Positions 1 through 11,875 of a stretch of DNA of 64,000 nucleotides are shown one piece after another. Under the pieces are notes generated by a model that made no database searches, was not told where the DNA came from, and saw only the letters and a list, made by a program, of their open reading frames with translations. Each line of letters opens with the position of its first letter. Within the stretch, counting starts at the first letter, position 1. Source of the DNA: Epiperipatus broadwayi (taxonomy: Eukaryota > Onychophora > Udeonychophora > Euonychophora > Peripatidae); contig JAQFVV010012398.1 in the NCBI GenBank assembly GCA_028023455.1, forward strand, positions 6,286,682 through 6,350,681, read 5' to 3'. The position numbers were made by a program, and so were the translations under genes.

Positions 1-2
1 TG

Positions 3-1580
3 GGCAGTACACCTTGTGCTTTAGGCAGTAGTCCTATGTTTGGCAAACAGCCAAGAATTAGATATATTAAATGTAGTAATAAGTTTCATGAATTATGTGT
101 AATATCTGCTGGGACAGTACTGTATAAAAATGAAGTAGAAATGGAGCCTTATATTTGTAACAGATGTGCTCATAATTCAAGTATTAGTAACACAATGGAA
201 GTCAATGAAAACAAAATGGATGATATTGGGTTAGAGATAAATGATTCACAAAAATTAGAAATTTTTAATGAACAAAATTTATTAGAAAGTGGAGGTAGTA
301 ACATTTGTAAATTAATAGTAATTAATGTATATCTAAGGAAGATTTAATAACTGCAAGTCCTAATTTTGATAAAGGAAAAGGAAATCTAACTAAAATGGAT
401 ACTAATTGTTTACTTATAAAAAAAAAACTAGTTTTTTATTGAATAGAATTTTAAATATTGTTACAGACTTATCAAGTGAAATTAAATTATTGGAAAAAAA
501 AATATGATAAAAAATATGCTATTAAATATATCAGTTAATAATTTGGATACAATTTAAAATAATGATTTTGGAAGCACAATTGATGATGAGAATTTTGTTG
601 TTTTAAATAAAGAAAGTAAAGTCAGTGAATTTTTTATTGTTGATTCAGATTTCCACCCACTGTTTAAGATAAATAGGAATTCTAGTGAAAGAATGGATAG
701 ATTATAAAAGCAATAAGATATTATTAGTGTCTCTGATACTAAATCTAATTTTAAATTAAATAAACAAAAGAATAAAGTAAGTAAAATGAAAATTGGTCAT
801 TATTTGAATGACCAATTTTCATTTTACTTACTGTCACATTATTATGATTTTAGACTTTCCTGATCCACTGGATTAATGAATCATTGTAGATTTCTAATCA
901 AGATAAAATATCTAAAAAGTCATATGCCTTTTGTTTAAAAGATTGTACAGATAAGGAAAAAAAAGTTACATAACTGACTTTTATGGAAAGAATAGATAAA
1001 AATGTTAAAAGTGCAAATATTTCTCCTAATCAAGTTAATCATGTATTGAAAGCTGTTAAGACAAACATGAAATTTAACATTTTTTCTGCCTACAATGGAT
1101 AATAATACTTCTGCTAAAGATATGGTTACACATTTGAAAAGTACTTTAAATATAAATAGTGTGTGCTATAAACTAAACACTAAGTCTAAAAAATATTCAT
1201 TTTATTTATTTATATAAGAATGTTGAATCATATATTATAACACAACAAATGTACAATCACTTTTTCTTTTAAAATATGTTTTTCAATAATATCAACAAAT
1301 TAAAAAAAATATATGTTCAGTATTGATATAGAAAATAAAGTTTTTGGAAAGAAAAGGGAGAATGTGAATCTGATAAAAGTTAATGCTACTGCTATTTGGC
1401 CTGTGGATGCTGTGATAATGCATTTATATGGTAATTTAAAATATTTAAGAAATCCTAATGGTGATATAGTTAATTAAGGTAATCAACTATTTTTTGTACA
1501 AAAGGAGTAAAATTAAATTTCATTAGATATGTTGATTGGGTTTGTGATAAAAAGTCTTCTCCATTAGACTATATATTTGT
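3..1580 (+). pseudogene. Decayed LINE ORF1 remnant with PHD-like finger
   Basis: I read an open stretch from about 3 to 347 with a cysteine near residue 5, then IKCSNKFHELCV and YICNRC. That spacing resembles the second half of a PHD-type zinc finger (C..H..C then C..C), with some ligands lost. Past the stop, coding-like segments reappear in shifting frames: a lysine- and asparagine-rich part to about 710, RIDKNVKSANISPNQVN near 985, and IKVNATAIWPVDAVIMHLYG near 1375, which resembles the C-terminal nucleic-acid-binding part of LINE ORF1 proteins. PHD fingers are known in ORF1 of some CR1/Jockey-group LINEs, and a matching ORF2 relic follows on the same strand, so I infer an ORF1. Many stops and frameshifts mean it is dead. 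A host PHD gene relic is the alternative. The window starts inside it. Confidence 0.5.
776..832. repeat. Perfect 26-bp palindrome with 5-nt loop
   Basis: Arms 776-801 and 807-832 are exact reverse complements around the loop ATTTG. It lies inside the ORF1 relic. The left arm reads as coding in the same frame as the sequence before it, so the right arm looks like an inverted copy added later, for example by template switching. Confidence 0.9.
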
Positions 1581-2369
1581 AAAATAATATAAAAATTAAT
1601 AATGATTTTCTTTTATTTTTGAAATAATATTTTTGTGTTGTATGATGTTTTTTGTATAATTCCAAATTTTTTTTCAATAATGCATACATGTCAGAACATC
1701 TTGCATCCCCATCTTGATCTTAACCATTAAAGTGCAGCTAGTGTCATTATGGATAGTTCATTGAAAACATCCTTTCTACAACAGCATTAGTGTTGGGGCA
1801 ACATGGTGCACATTCAATCAATAATAAAAAATTTTCGTGGGAGATATATTATTTAAAATGCAAAAATAAGTAAATAATGCTTTCATTCAAAGAAACTCTC
1901 TAAAACTATGCTGAATCACTTTTGTTTGCTCTAAGGGGAATCCATCCAATTCTTATTTGGTAAATAGCAAATGTGCGCAATGTGTCAACATTACAGATTA
2001 TTGTCTAGATAATCATATACTGGATGCAGGGCATATGCAGACCCAACATGAAAGATGGTAATAACCTATTGTGCTAATAATTTGATTATGAGCATTTGAC
2101 TTCAAAGTATCCCTATTTAATGCATCCAGTATATGATTATCTAGTGAATCGTACATTACAGCATGCACACAGTTATATATGCATTTATCATAGACAACTT
2201 TATATACACAAATGTATAAAAAGTTGCATACAATAATTGTTATAGTTTTTATACTTTTAGGAGTACAAAAGAATGCAAAGGAGTATTTTTGGAGTACAGG
2301 TAAGGAGTATAAAACTTCCTAAAAGAATACGGTTGGTTACTTTAAGTTAATATTACACAGGAAGACACT
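1581..2369. other. Spacer in LINE relic, with inverted-repeat insert candidate
   Basis: No reading frame is recognisable between the ORF1-like and ORF2-like parts. The notable structure is an inverted repeat at 2005-2028 and 2121-2144. Flanking copies of ACATTACAG lie at 1988-1996 and 2153-2161. A small inserted element would explain part of the unusually long gap between the two ORF relics. Confidence 0.5.
2005..2144. repeat. 140-bp inverted-repeat element (possible MITE)
   Basis: Arm CTAGATAATCATATACTGGA (continuing TGCA) at 2005-2028 has its exact reverse complement at 2121-2144. The 92-bp centre has no coding potential. A 9-bp direct repeat sits 8 bases outside each arm, so the true ends may lie further out with diverged outer bases. 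Confidence 0.55.
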
Positions 2370-4960
2370 ATGTTAAATGTTAATAAGACAATTGAAGAAG
2401 AGAGTGAAGATATTACATCAACTGATAGTGTTGATGAAAATAGTTTTAAAGTGCAAAATATAAATTTGCAAAATGACTTGTGTAATAAATAGCAATTCAT
2501 GAATTGTTATCAAAATGTGCATAGCCTTAAAACTAAGATAATTGATTTTAAATACAAATTATTATTAAATGAATATGATATTTTTTTAACAGACTTGGTT
2601 AAAAAAAGAAATTGATAATGTTAATATATTTGATGGTAGGTATTGTGTATGTAGATGTGATAGAAATTATACTAATGAAACAAGAGGTGATACTTTGATT
2701 GGTTTTAAAAATGACATAAAGCATAGACATATTTATTAAAGATAATAATATTGAATTGTGTTGAATTGAAGTTGGTTTAAAAAATAAAAATATTATTAGG
2801 TACTATATATCTTTGACCTACTTTGCCATTGAATGATTTAGATTCATATTTGGTTAACATTTGAGGATATATTGATGAAATATAAATATGATATTATAGT
2901 TGGAGTTTTTAATTAAGTTGATTATTAACTACATAGCAATAAGGCTGTTTGTAATAATAATAAACTTTATAGATTAAATTTTTTTGTTAAGTTAGTTAGA
3001 TTAATTTAATAATATTATTAATTTAAGAGTTGGTAAGCACTAAGGATGATGTGAAGTGTAAAGAAGCTGATCAATCTCTTTTGCCTCCTGATCCTTATCA
3101 TCCACCTATGCAATTTGTAATAGATGGTTCTCATGAACTTATAAAGCCTATAGTAAATAGTAATAGAGATTATAAACATGGTGACTATTATGGTCTTTAT
3201 AAAGCTCTTGAAAATAGTGATTATAATGTCATTTTAAAAGAAAATGATTCAAATATAACTACACATAAGTTTATTAATATAATTCAAAATTGTCTGGATC
3301 ACTATATTTCTTTTAGGCATTATTTGAATACTAATAATAAATATACTAATTGGTTTTCTAATAAATAATGTGTAAGGGTTTAAATAGAAAGCATAAATAT
3401 CATAGGTTATATAAGTTAACTAATGATAGAGAATTGTATAAGAAATTTAATGATTTGCATGTTTTAGTAAGACTCTTATGAAGAAAGATTATGATAATTT
3501 AAAGAAGGGTTAAAGAAAATTTTAGGAATAATTTACAAATGTTTTATAATTATGCTAATATTACTGGAAATAAGAATTATAGATGGATATAATGTAATTC
3601 AATATTCTATGAATGATCTAGATAATCATTTTACAGATAGATGTTTAGATATTTCTGATAATGATATGGGTGATACTAAATTTACTAAAGAGAGTTCTTG
3701 GAGTGTAGATGTTAAAAAAACTGAAATTTCTTACATGTTTAATGCAGTTTCTAAACTTAAAACAAAATCTTCTATGGGATATGACAATATTTCTAATTTG
3801 ATTATCAAGGGTTGTGCTGAATGTTTGGTAGTTCCATTACAATATTAATTTATCAATTGAGAAATTTATTATTTCTGACAAATTTAAGATAGCTAAGATT
3901 ATACCAATTTATAAGAAGAAAGATATATCTGATCCTGATAATTATAGGCTATTTCAAATCTGTAACTTTTTGTTAGGGTTTATGAAAGGTATATTTACAG
4001 TAACATTATTGTGTATATGGATTAAGGTGTTATCTAATTATCAACATGTTTTTTTTACCTGATAAATGTTAAAACTAATTTAATAGTGATATCTGATCAT
4101 ATTTCTCATGCCTTATCTGATCAGAAGCAATTAGATGTATATTTTGATATGACTCAGACATTTGATAAAGTTGCACAGGTTAGAATTTTATATAAGCTTA
4201 TTTGAGGGATTATAAATCTTATGTGTATGTGGATAGAACCATTTTCTTATCTATTTAATGTTAGGTGTTCCTCAGAGTGAAATATTAGCACTATTACCTT
4301 TTAATGTTTTTATGTGTGATGTTGATCAAAACATAAAAAATAATATGATATTTACTTATGCTGATGATTGTAAATTATTCAAAAGAATTATTATTTATAA
4401 TGATCACATTGAGGTTCATAAGCATATAGACTATTTTAAGGATTAGTTTAGGTATAACAATATGGAGATTAATAAAATATGCATTGTTTCCTATACTCAT
4501 AAAACTGAAAAATCCGTTTATCAGTATAAAATTGAGAATGGTATTATTACATATAAAGAGATTGTATCTGATTTAGGAATTATATTTTGTAGAAATTTTA
4601 TTTTTAATGCACATATTAAGTATATTATTAATAAAGCATACAAACAGATTGGATGTATTTTGAGGTATGGTAAAGATTTACCTATTTCCATAAAATATTG
4701 GTTATTTTTTTCTCTTGTTGTAACATTTTTAGAATATGATTTCTCTATATAAAAATTGAATAATATTCAATCTAGCATTTATAATGTTGAAAAAAAAAAT
4801 TCAATAAATTAAAAATAGGAGAGTGTCAAAATGTTAAAACAGTATTGAAAGAAAGAAGAATGTTGAAAAATATGATATTGTTGAAAAAGTTAATTGAAAG
4901 GAAAATTGATGTCAGTGATTGTATATTGAAAACAGAATTGAAAGTACCTAGTCATCTATT
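2370..4960 (+). pseudogene. Decayed LINE ORF2 (endonuclease-RT), Jockey/CR1-like
   Basis: Pieces in changing frames match the order of an APE-endonuclease/reverse-transcriptase protein. Around 2499 NCYQNVHSLKTKI resembles the start of the endonuclease (YQNVRSLRTK type). At 3075-3125 LLPPDPYHPPMQFVI resembles the SDH..P end of the endonuclease. Around 3777 SSMGYDNISNLIIK is an early RT block, followed by KIIPIYKKKDISDPDNYR near 3895. At about 4258-4380 GVPQSEILALLPFNVF and YADDCKLF are the RT block before, and at, the catalytic YxDD box. The ISDLGIIF part near 4570 is the thumb-side LGI block. ORF2 of such elements encodes nicking and target-primed reverse transcription. Many stops and frameshifts; not functional. 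Clade assignment is by motif style only. Confidence 0.8.
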
Positions 4961-7069
4961 AAAAAAAATAATGATTTCATATTTTTGTTTCATTTTAACA
5001 TTTTCTAAAAGAATAAATTTGTAAATATAAAATTAAGTTTTTTCTTTATGCCATACAGATTTGAGAATATACACTACTTATACGTATCACATATGTTGCA
5101 TAACATTAAGATTTTAACTTGATTTTTTAGCAAATTAACTTTCTCTTTAATATATGTGCTACAATAATTGTAATCTAGATATATTTTGCATTACCACAAG
5201 TCTTCATGATAAGAAAGAGTTTGAATTCTTATAACTTGGATTAATGGTAATATATAATAATAAATTTTACATTCATATGTAAAACAGCTATGACATTGGC
5301 ACACAGCACTGAAAAAACATTAAACTGAATGAAAAACGAAGAACATGAGAGAAAGAAAGAATAGACACTTTGTAAAGTATATCTACATACATATGAAAAA
5401 TTTATTACATGTAATTAACAAAGTTTAAAACAAAATTACATATATTATGATGGTATGAATGGGACAACTAACTGATCATAGCCATATACTCAAATTTAGG
5501 CATATATTCATCATATGAATGTAATTAAATGGATTGAGAAAAAGGAATCCCATGATCTATTAAAAGGATGTAAGAGAATTGATACATTTAATATTTCATA
5601 AAATCCATATGTTGAAATATTATATTAAAAAGTTTTATATGTGTGTGTTGACTTTATCTCTCACTCATACTAATTCAGTCTAATATAGGATTGAATAATG
5701 AAGAGAACTAACCCTTCCTTAGATACTAGGCTTCAAAAGGTAAATACTAACTAATGTTAATTGAATAAAATAGATATAAATTCAAATTAAATTATTTGTA
5801 AGAATTGACCTATCTCTGTCTTCTGTGTCTATGGTTTATAATTATTATTATTATGAATTAAAATAAGTACAACCCATGACTTCTAAATAATAAAATAATG
5901 ATGTCAGTTTATTTACATTGCATAAATAATGAACATATAAAAGTAACATATGTCATGGAAAATGAAACGTGGTAATCATGTGGGTGATTAAACTATGTAT
6001 GATGCAAGACAATATACACATAGCACAATTGGAGAAAAATATATTTTTTAATTAAATTTGTTCAAATTTAATTAGTAAAGAAAGTTTAGTTTATTATGGC
6101 TGGTTATTAAGAACATCAAACAAAAATAAGTTATTCTAATAAATCTACTCAATGATTATTCATAATCTCAATCAACTATAGCGATTTCCTCTAATTAATT
6201 ACTTGCTTTAAAGCAATTATTCTTTATATTGACAGTCATACACAAAGTTGTTACTTAAATATATATACATATAAAAGGAAACCTTAAAATAAAACTAAAC
6301 ATTCTACAACATTAATAAGACACTTAATATTCAAAGTTTCAAAACACTTGGGTTGTCAACAATCCATGTACAATTGCTTGAATACACTATAACTATAGAG
6401 CAATAATATTATAATGAGGTAGTATTTTAGACTTATGCCTTTGGGTTATCCATTGTGATTTCATCATGAGAACATCTAGACACATTCATCATTTCTAAAA
6501 GAGCATTATATCTCATATTTCTAATTCAAATCCTACTGGCGTATGAGCACCTGAAATATTAAACATCATTACAGGTTAATTTCTTCAGGATTCATATAAT
6601 ATCACTGTTATAGTCTTTAATTCTAGCCATTATTATATTTATTCGAGTACTGTGACAAATAATTCTTATAATATCTGTGATCCAAGACCACAATGCATAA
6701 TTAATAAACGTTTTCTTCAATAGTTATGAAAGATATTGTTTTTGTCAGATAGGTCATGGATATGATAAATAAATACAATTCCATTAAATAATTCTTACAA
6801 CAGTACATCGATATTATCTTTTGGTATTCTTAATAGCATTACTGAATTCATTTATAAAATATTGGTATTGTATCCAAATTATATGCGTATGTACTCGCTT
6901 TAAATTTCGATGAACATTTCAAAGATCTTTAGCGAAATAAGAAACGAATCCTTTGCATGCGATGGAAGCCATACTTCAGTTGTTGTTTAAACCTCCATTA
7001 ATATGTTGTGGTCTTTAAAGTAGATGTTAACTTCGTTTTTTAACAATCCATGCTATGTAATTCCTTAAT

Positions 7070-7155
7070 TAAATATTGGCTAATCGTACAGATTTCCTAA
7101 TTAACAATTTCATGAATACATACAAATAAATATTGGCTAATCGTACAGATTTCCT
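7070..7155 (+). repeat. 29-bp direct repeat, 57-bp period
   Basis: The 29-base string beginning TAAATATTGGCTAATCGTAC occurs identically at 7070-7098 and 7127-7155. The 28-bp spacer is unrelated. Confidence 0.9.
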
Positions 7156-7215
7156 TTTGGAAATGACAAAAGAAGCATATATATATGAATACAAATTAAA
7201 AATAAAAATCTTTCT

Positions 7216-7220
<5 letters not shown>

Positions 7221-7250
<30 letters not shown>
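7221..7250. repeat. (CT)15 microsatellite
   Basis: Thirty bases of pure CT dinucleotide, flanked by T runs. Confidence 0.97.
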
Positions 7251-7255
<5 letters not shown>

Positions 7256-7628
7256 ATGTAAAGGTCTACGTTTTCATCGACTTTGTTAAGCAGTTACTGT
7301 TATAATAAATAGTCTTTTTTAAAAAAAAAAATTTCCATCATATACGTACACACATTAAATTTATAATTACAAAAATACAACATACCATTTATTTATTAAG
7401 ATGTATGGTTAAACAGAGATATATGTTATCAAAATTCAAGATGCTGTGATTTCTTTTATTAGAAAAATATAGTAAATTTTAATGTATGTCCTGTTTGCTT
7501 TATTTATTATTATGTTTTTTTTTTTAAAAAAAATACAATGAATCGCGATCTTAATTCTCAAAGACATAATAGAATAAAACAAATAGTTTATTTTAATTTC
7601 AACACGACTTTTGCCCTTTATCTGTTAG

Positions 7629-10600
7629 AATTATAAAAGAGTAGTTAGGAAAGAAAAAATTGTTAAAATTGGGTATTTGAATATGCAAGGTGGTAGGAGA
7701 CCAGAAAAGTGGCAGGAATTAAACAAAGCAATTGAAAATGAAGAGCTCGAGGTATTAGCAGTAGTGGAAACACATCTAAGAGAAGAAGAAGAACCTGTTT
7801 TGGAAGATTTGGTATGGCAGGGTATAAATAGAAAAGAGAAAGAAAAAAAGGGTGGTGGTATAGGTATTATATCAAATAAATATTTAAATACTGTTAAATG
7901 CCAAGAACATATGTGGCTTGAAATAGGGCTGGAAAAACAAGAATGGATGGTGGCAATAGTTTATATAGCTACTGGAGATAGTCAAACTATAATGGAATGG
8001 AACAATAGCATATATGAGTGCCTAGTTAAGGATATACAGAGTTTTAAAGAAAAGGGGAAGAGAGTAATGGTTATAGGAGATATGAATGGACATATTGAAG
8101 AAATTGATGATGTAGACAATAAGAATGGACAGCTTTTGAAGAAATTTTGTCAGAGAGTAAATTTGAGCATTGAAAACTTATCTAATATTTATGAGGGACA
8201 ATATACATGGTCTAGGAATAATATATCCCACACAATAGATTATATATTGGTAGAGAAAGAGGGAATGAATAAAGTATGGAAAATTAAGGTTTTTGATAAT
8301 GAAGACAGAGTATGTAATAGTGATCATAATTTTGTTGCAATTGAAATGATTAGTAATGTGATGGAAAATAGGAATAAAAGTAGAAACAATAGTGAAAGAT
8401 GTGGATGGAGAGTAAATTATAAGAATAAGTTAGAAGAGTATAAAATACAAGTTGAAGAAACCATGGAAGAGTTGATTGGAAATGAGTATGAGAACTGGTG
8501 TGATGAAATAGAAAAAGTTGCAAATAGGGTTTTAGGTGAGAATATTCAGAAAAATAAAAGTAATAGAAAAATGAGAGTTAGTAAAAGTGTAAAAGAGAGG
8601 AAAAAAGCATGCGGAGAATATAAGTGTGCTATTAAGAACAAAGAAAGTGAAAAAGATATTAATGCTAAATGGGAAAAGTTCTTAGAAAAGAAGAAGTTAG
8701 CTAAAACAGATAATTATAGAGACAGAATGAAACTAAATAGTAAATTATTGGGTGATATTAATAAAAGTGGAAGAGATGGGAGTAAAAAATTTTGGAATTA
8801 CATTAAAAGGAAAAATTTAGGGGAGAGAGAGATAGTATTACTGGATGAGGAGGGAATAGAGTGTAGCTCTAGAGAAGAATTAGAGAGAATATTGAATAGT
8901 GATGTAATGGAGATAGAAAAGATGTTAGATGAGAAGGACAGAGGGATAGAAAATATGAAAGCATATAGTAATGGGAATATTGCATTTACAGAAAATGAAC
9001 TGAATGAGTCAGGGAAAAAATTGAGAAGTGGTAAGGTTAGAGGATTAGATGGATGGGCAGCAGAGATGGTAATAAATTTGGGGCATAGGGCAAAAGTAAA
9101 GTTACTATCATGTTTTAATAAGATGGCACAGAAGAGAGTTTTTCTAGGTAGTTGGAGTAATACAAGAGTAAGATTATTATTTAAAGGAAAAGGTAAGGAT
9201 CATAGAAAGTTAAATAATTATAGACCAATAGCAGTAACATCAGTTTTATATAAAGTTTTTTCATATATGGTGGCTGGAAGAGTTGCAAAATGGATGAAAG
9301 AAAATAATGTAGTGGGGGAAATGCAAGGAGGTTTTAGGTCAGATAGGCATATAGGAGATAGTTTATTTGTAGTTACACAACTTATAGATATGAGTAGAAA
9401 TTCAGGTAGACAGTTATATATGAGTTTTATAGATATAGAGAAGGCATATGATAGAGTGAATAGAAATAGATTATGGATAAGTTTAGCAAATCTGGGAATG
9501 GATGAAGCTTTAGTGGGTGTTATTAAGAAATTATATGGAAATAATTATTATATATATCAATTAGGGGATATAGAATCAGTTAAAGTTAAAAATGGGGTGG
9601 GACTGAGGCAAGGATGCCCTATGTCACCTATTTTGTTTGTGTTGTATTTGAGTGAAATGGAGAGAGCAATAGAAAGACTAGGAAGAGAGGTAGAGATACC
9701 GTTAACAGGTAGCAAGAGAGTATATACATTGGCTGGTCTTTTTTTGCGGATGATGTCTTTTTGTGTGCAGAAAAAAGAGAAGATATGGAAGTTATGCTGA
9801 GGACATGCGCAAAGGTGGGTAAAGATATGGGGATTAAATTTAGTGAAGAAAAATCAAATATAATGATGGTGAATACTGGGGAAAGAGAAGAAAAATATTT
9901 TTTATTGTGGGATATAAAGTTAAGTGTGGTGAATAGATATAGTTATTTGGGAATCATCTTGAGTAATGAGAAAAATTGCTTGGATGAATGGGAGAAAAAA
10001 TTGATAAATGAAGCAAAGAAAAGAAAGGGATTGATAAAGAAATTAACAGTGTTTTCATATAATAAATATGATGTAGTTAGAATTGTATGGAAGGGAGTGG
10101 CAGTAGCAGGGTTAACATATGGCAATGATGCATTATGTGTTAGTAAGGGGTTATTAGATTGCTTAGAAAAAGTACAAAGGGAAGTAGGAAGACATGCATT
10201 AGATGCTGAGATGTGGACAGCAAAAGAGGCAATTCAAGGAGAAATGGGATGGTCATGTTTTTATATGAGGGATGCAAAAAGCAAATTGAAAATGTTCGGT
10301 AGATTGCAGTTTATGGATAATAAAAGAATAGCCAAAATAGTATTTAATTGGGTTACAAGTAAAGGGCAGGCAACAAGATAGGTGAGAAAGGTAATGTGGT
10401 ATGCAGAAGATTTGGATAAAGAAGTTATGTCAGTATACTTGTACAAAAGATGGGATGATTGTGTTAAGAGGATTGTTGAGTGTTATAGTGGGAAGGAGTG
10501 GGATAAAAGAATAGATAAATTAATAAAGAATAGGGAGTTGGAGAGATGGAGAACTAGTATGGAGAGTAAAACAAGTTTAAATATATATAAAAGTAAATGG

Positions 10601-10975
10601 AACATTGGGTGTGAGTTAATTTATGATAATAGTAAGGAAAGTAGTTTATTGTTTAAGGCTCGAACGGGATCTTTAGCAACAAGAGAATATACACGTAAAT
10701 GGAAAAATATGGGTGATTTAGTCTGCAAGTTGTGTAAAGAAGGCATAGAAAATATTAGGCATCTGTTACTTCAATGCAAATGTTTGGAAGCAGAAAGGGT
10801 ACAAATAATGAAGTTATGGAAGGTTAAATATGAACAAAGTGATTATACAGAAAGTGAGTTATTGGTTTTTATGCTAGGTTTGGGAAAAAATAAGGGGGAT
10901 TTAGGTATGAAGGTCATGGAGTTGACAAAGATTATGTTGTGGAAATGGTATGGAGCAGATTATGGGAAAACTTAG
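7629..10975 (+). pseudogene. Nearly complete LINE ORF2: APE endonuclease, RT, C-terminal zinc knuckle
   Basis: Reading from the stop at 7626-7628, the frame opens with KIGYLNMQGG, the usual start of an APE-type endonuclease, although no ATG precedes it. Endonuclease motifs are ETHLRE, GDMNGH, TWSRNNISHTIDYIL and NSDHNFVAIE (about residues 30-220 from the internal start at 7677). RT motifs are LNNYRPIAVTS, QGGFR, FIDIEKAYDRV and GLRQGCPMSP. The catalytic FADD box straddles a -1 frame change at the T7 run 9739-9745, and the frame then continues from about 9746. A TAG at 10379-10381 interrupts it once; the same frame runs on to 10975 and carries CKLCKEGIENIRHLLLQC, a C-terminal CCHC-like knuckle. 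So only two lesions in about 1,115 codons: a young element. No ORF1 lies upstream, so it is 5'-truncated or of a one-ORF type. Clade not resolved. Confidence 0.93.
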
Positions 10976-11875
10976 GGTGGACAATGGAAAAGGAAGGTAA
11001 AGTGGCTAACAGGTTTCTCTGGGCTTAGATGCTAAGAGATTCCTGACTCCATTTAAGGAGTAGTCACAGTACACCACAACTCATCACATCAAGGAAGTTG
11101 GGAAGTGGTTAATGAAAAAGAAAGATGGAGGAAAGGTGAAGGTAGAAGGAAAGTTAAGATAAGGATAGTTAAGTTTGTATTGATATTAAATGTTATAAGA
11201 GGGTAGTTAAATAAGTAAAGATGGTAGGGAGTATTAGAGTATAAATGAGGTAGGGAATTGAAGGGATGGTATGAAGGTATAAAATTAAGTAAGTAGGGTA
11301 TAAATGGAAGTGTAAAAAAGGGGAAAGAATGATTTTTAGTTTACAGTTTTTGATTTTTAATATTATGTTTTGTTTTTTTAATTTTTATTTTTAATTTTGG
11401 GTTTTATTTATGTAATTAATTATGTTAAAAATGATAATTTTTGGTATTAATTTTTAGATTAATGTTTTAATGGGTTTTGTTTTTAATGGTTTGATGATAA
11501 AATTTGAATTGTTTTAATACATTTATTTGGTTGAAATTTTAAAAAATAATTTAAAAATAATTTTAAAGAAATTTTTATATTTTTATTGTTAAATTTTTTG
11601 TTATTAATTTTTTTTTTTATTAATTTTTTATAGTTTAGTTTTTATGTTTTGGGTTTTTAAAAGATTTGAAAAAAAAATTTTTGTTTGAAAAGTTTTTGGA
11701 TTGAGTTGTTTTTGCTTTATATCATTTAGTTTTATTATAATTTTATATGAAAATATGAAGAATAAGAATTTTGGTTGTATTGATATAATATTTCTCTAAT
11801 TTTTTATGTTGTAGATCTGAAGAAGACTGCTAGTACAGTCAAAACTGTTATAATAAATAAAATTATTTGCTTAAA
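10976..11875 (+). mobile_element. LINE 3' UTR and 3' end
   Basis: A G- and A-rich segment (10976-11330) is followed by a T/A/G-only stretch with almost no C (11341-11700). The end contains CTGAAGAAGACTGCTAGTAC and GTCAAAACTG near 11817-11850, then ATAATAAATAAAATTATT, a likely polyadenylation or terminal A-rich repeat. Similar 'CTGAAGAA...ACTG..GAAAC' ends are common at 3' termini of metazoan retroelements. The exact terminus is inferred. Confidence 0.65.

Larger units (their letters stand above)
4961..7628. other. AT-rich intergenic DNA
   Basis: No supportable gene. It contains a short direct repeat (7070-7098 and 7127-7155) and a (CT)15 microsatellite (7221-7250). Short homopolymer runs near 7318-7331 and 7517-7532 look like retroelement debris or slippage tracts. 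Confidence 0.6.

Noticed and set aside
9943-10446. Minus-strand open frames over the LINE ORF2
   Set aside because: Antisense shadows of the plus-strand ORF2; they owe their length to the low C content of the sense strand.
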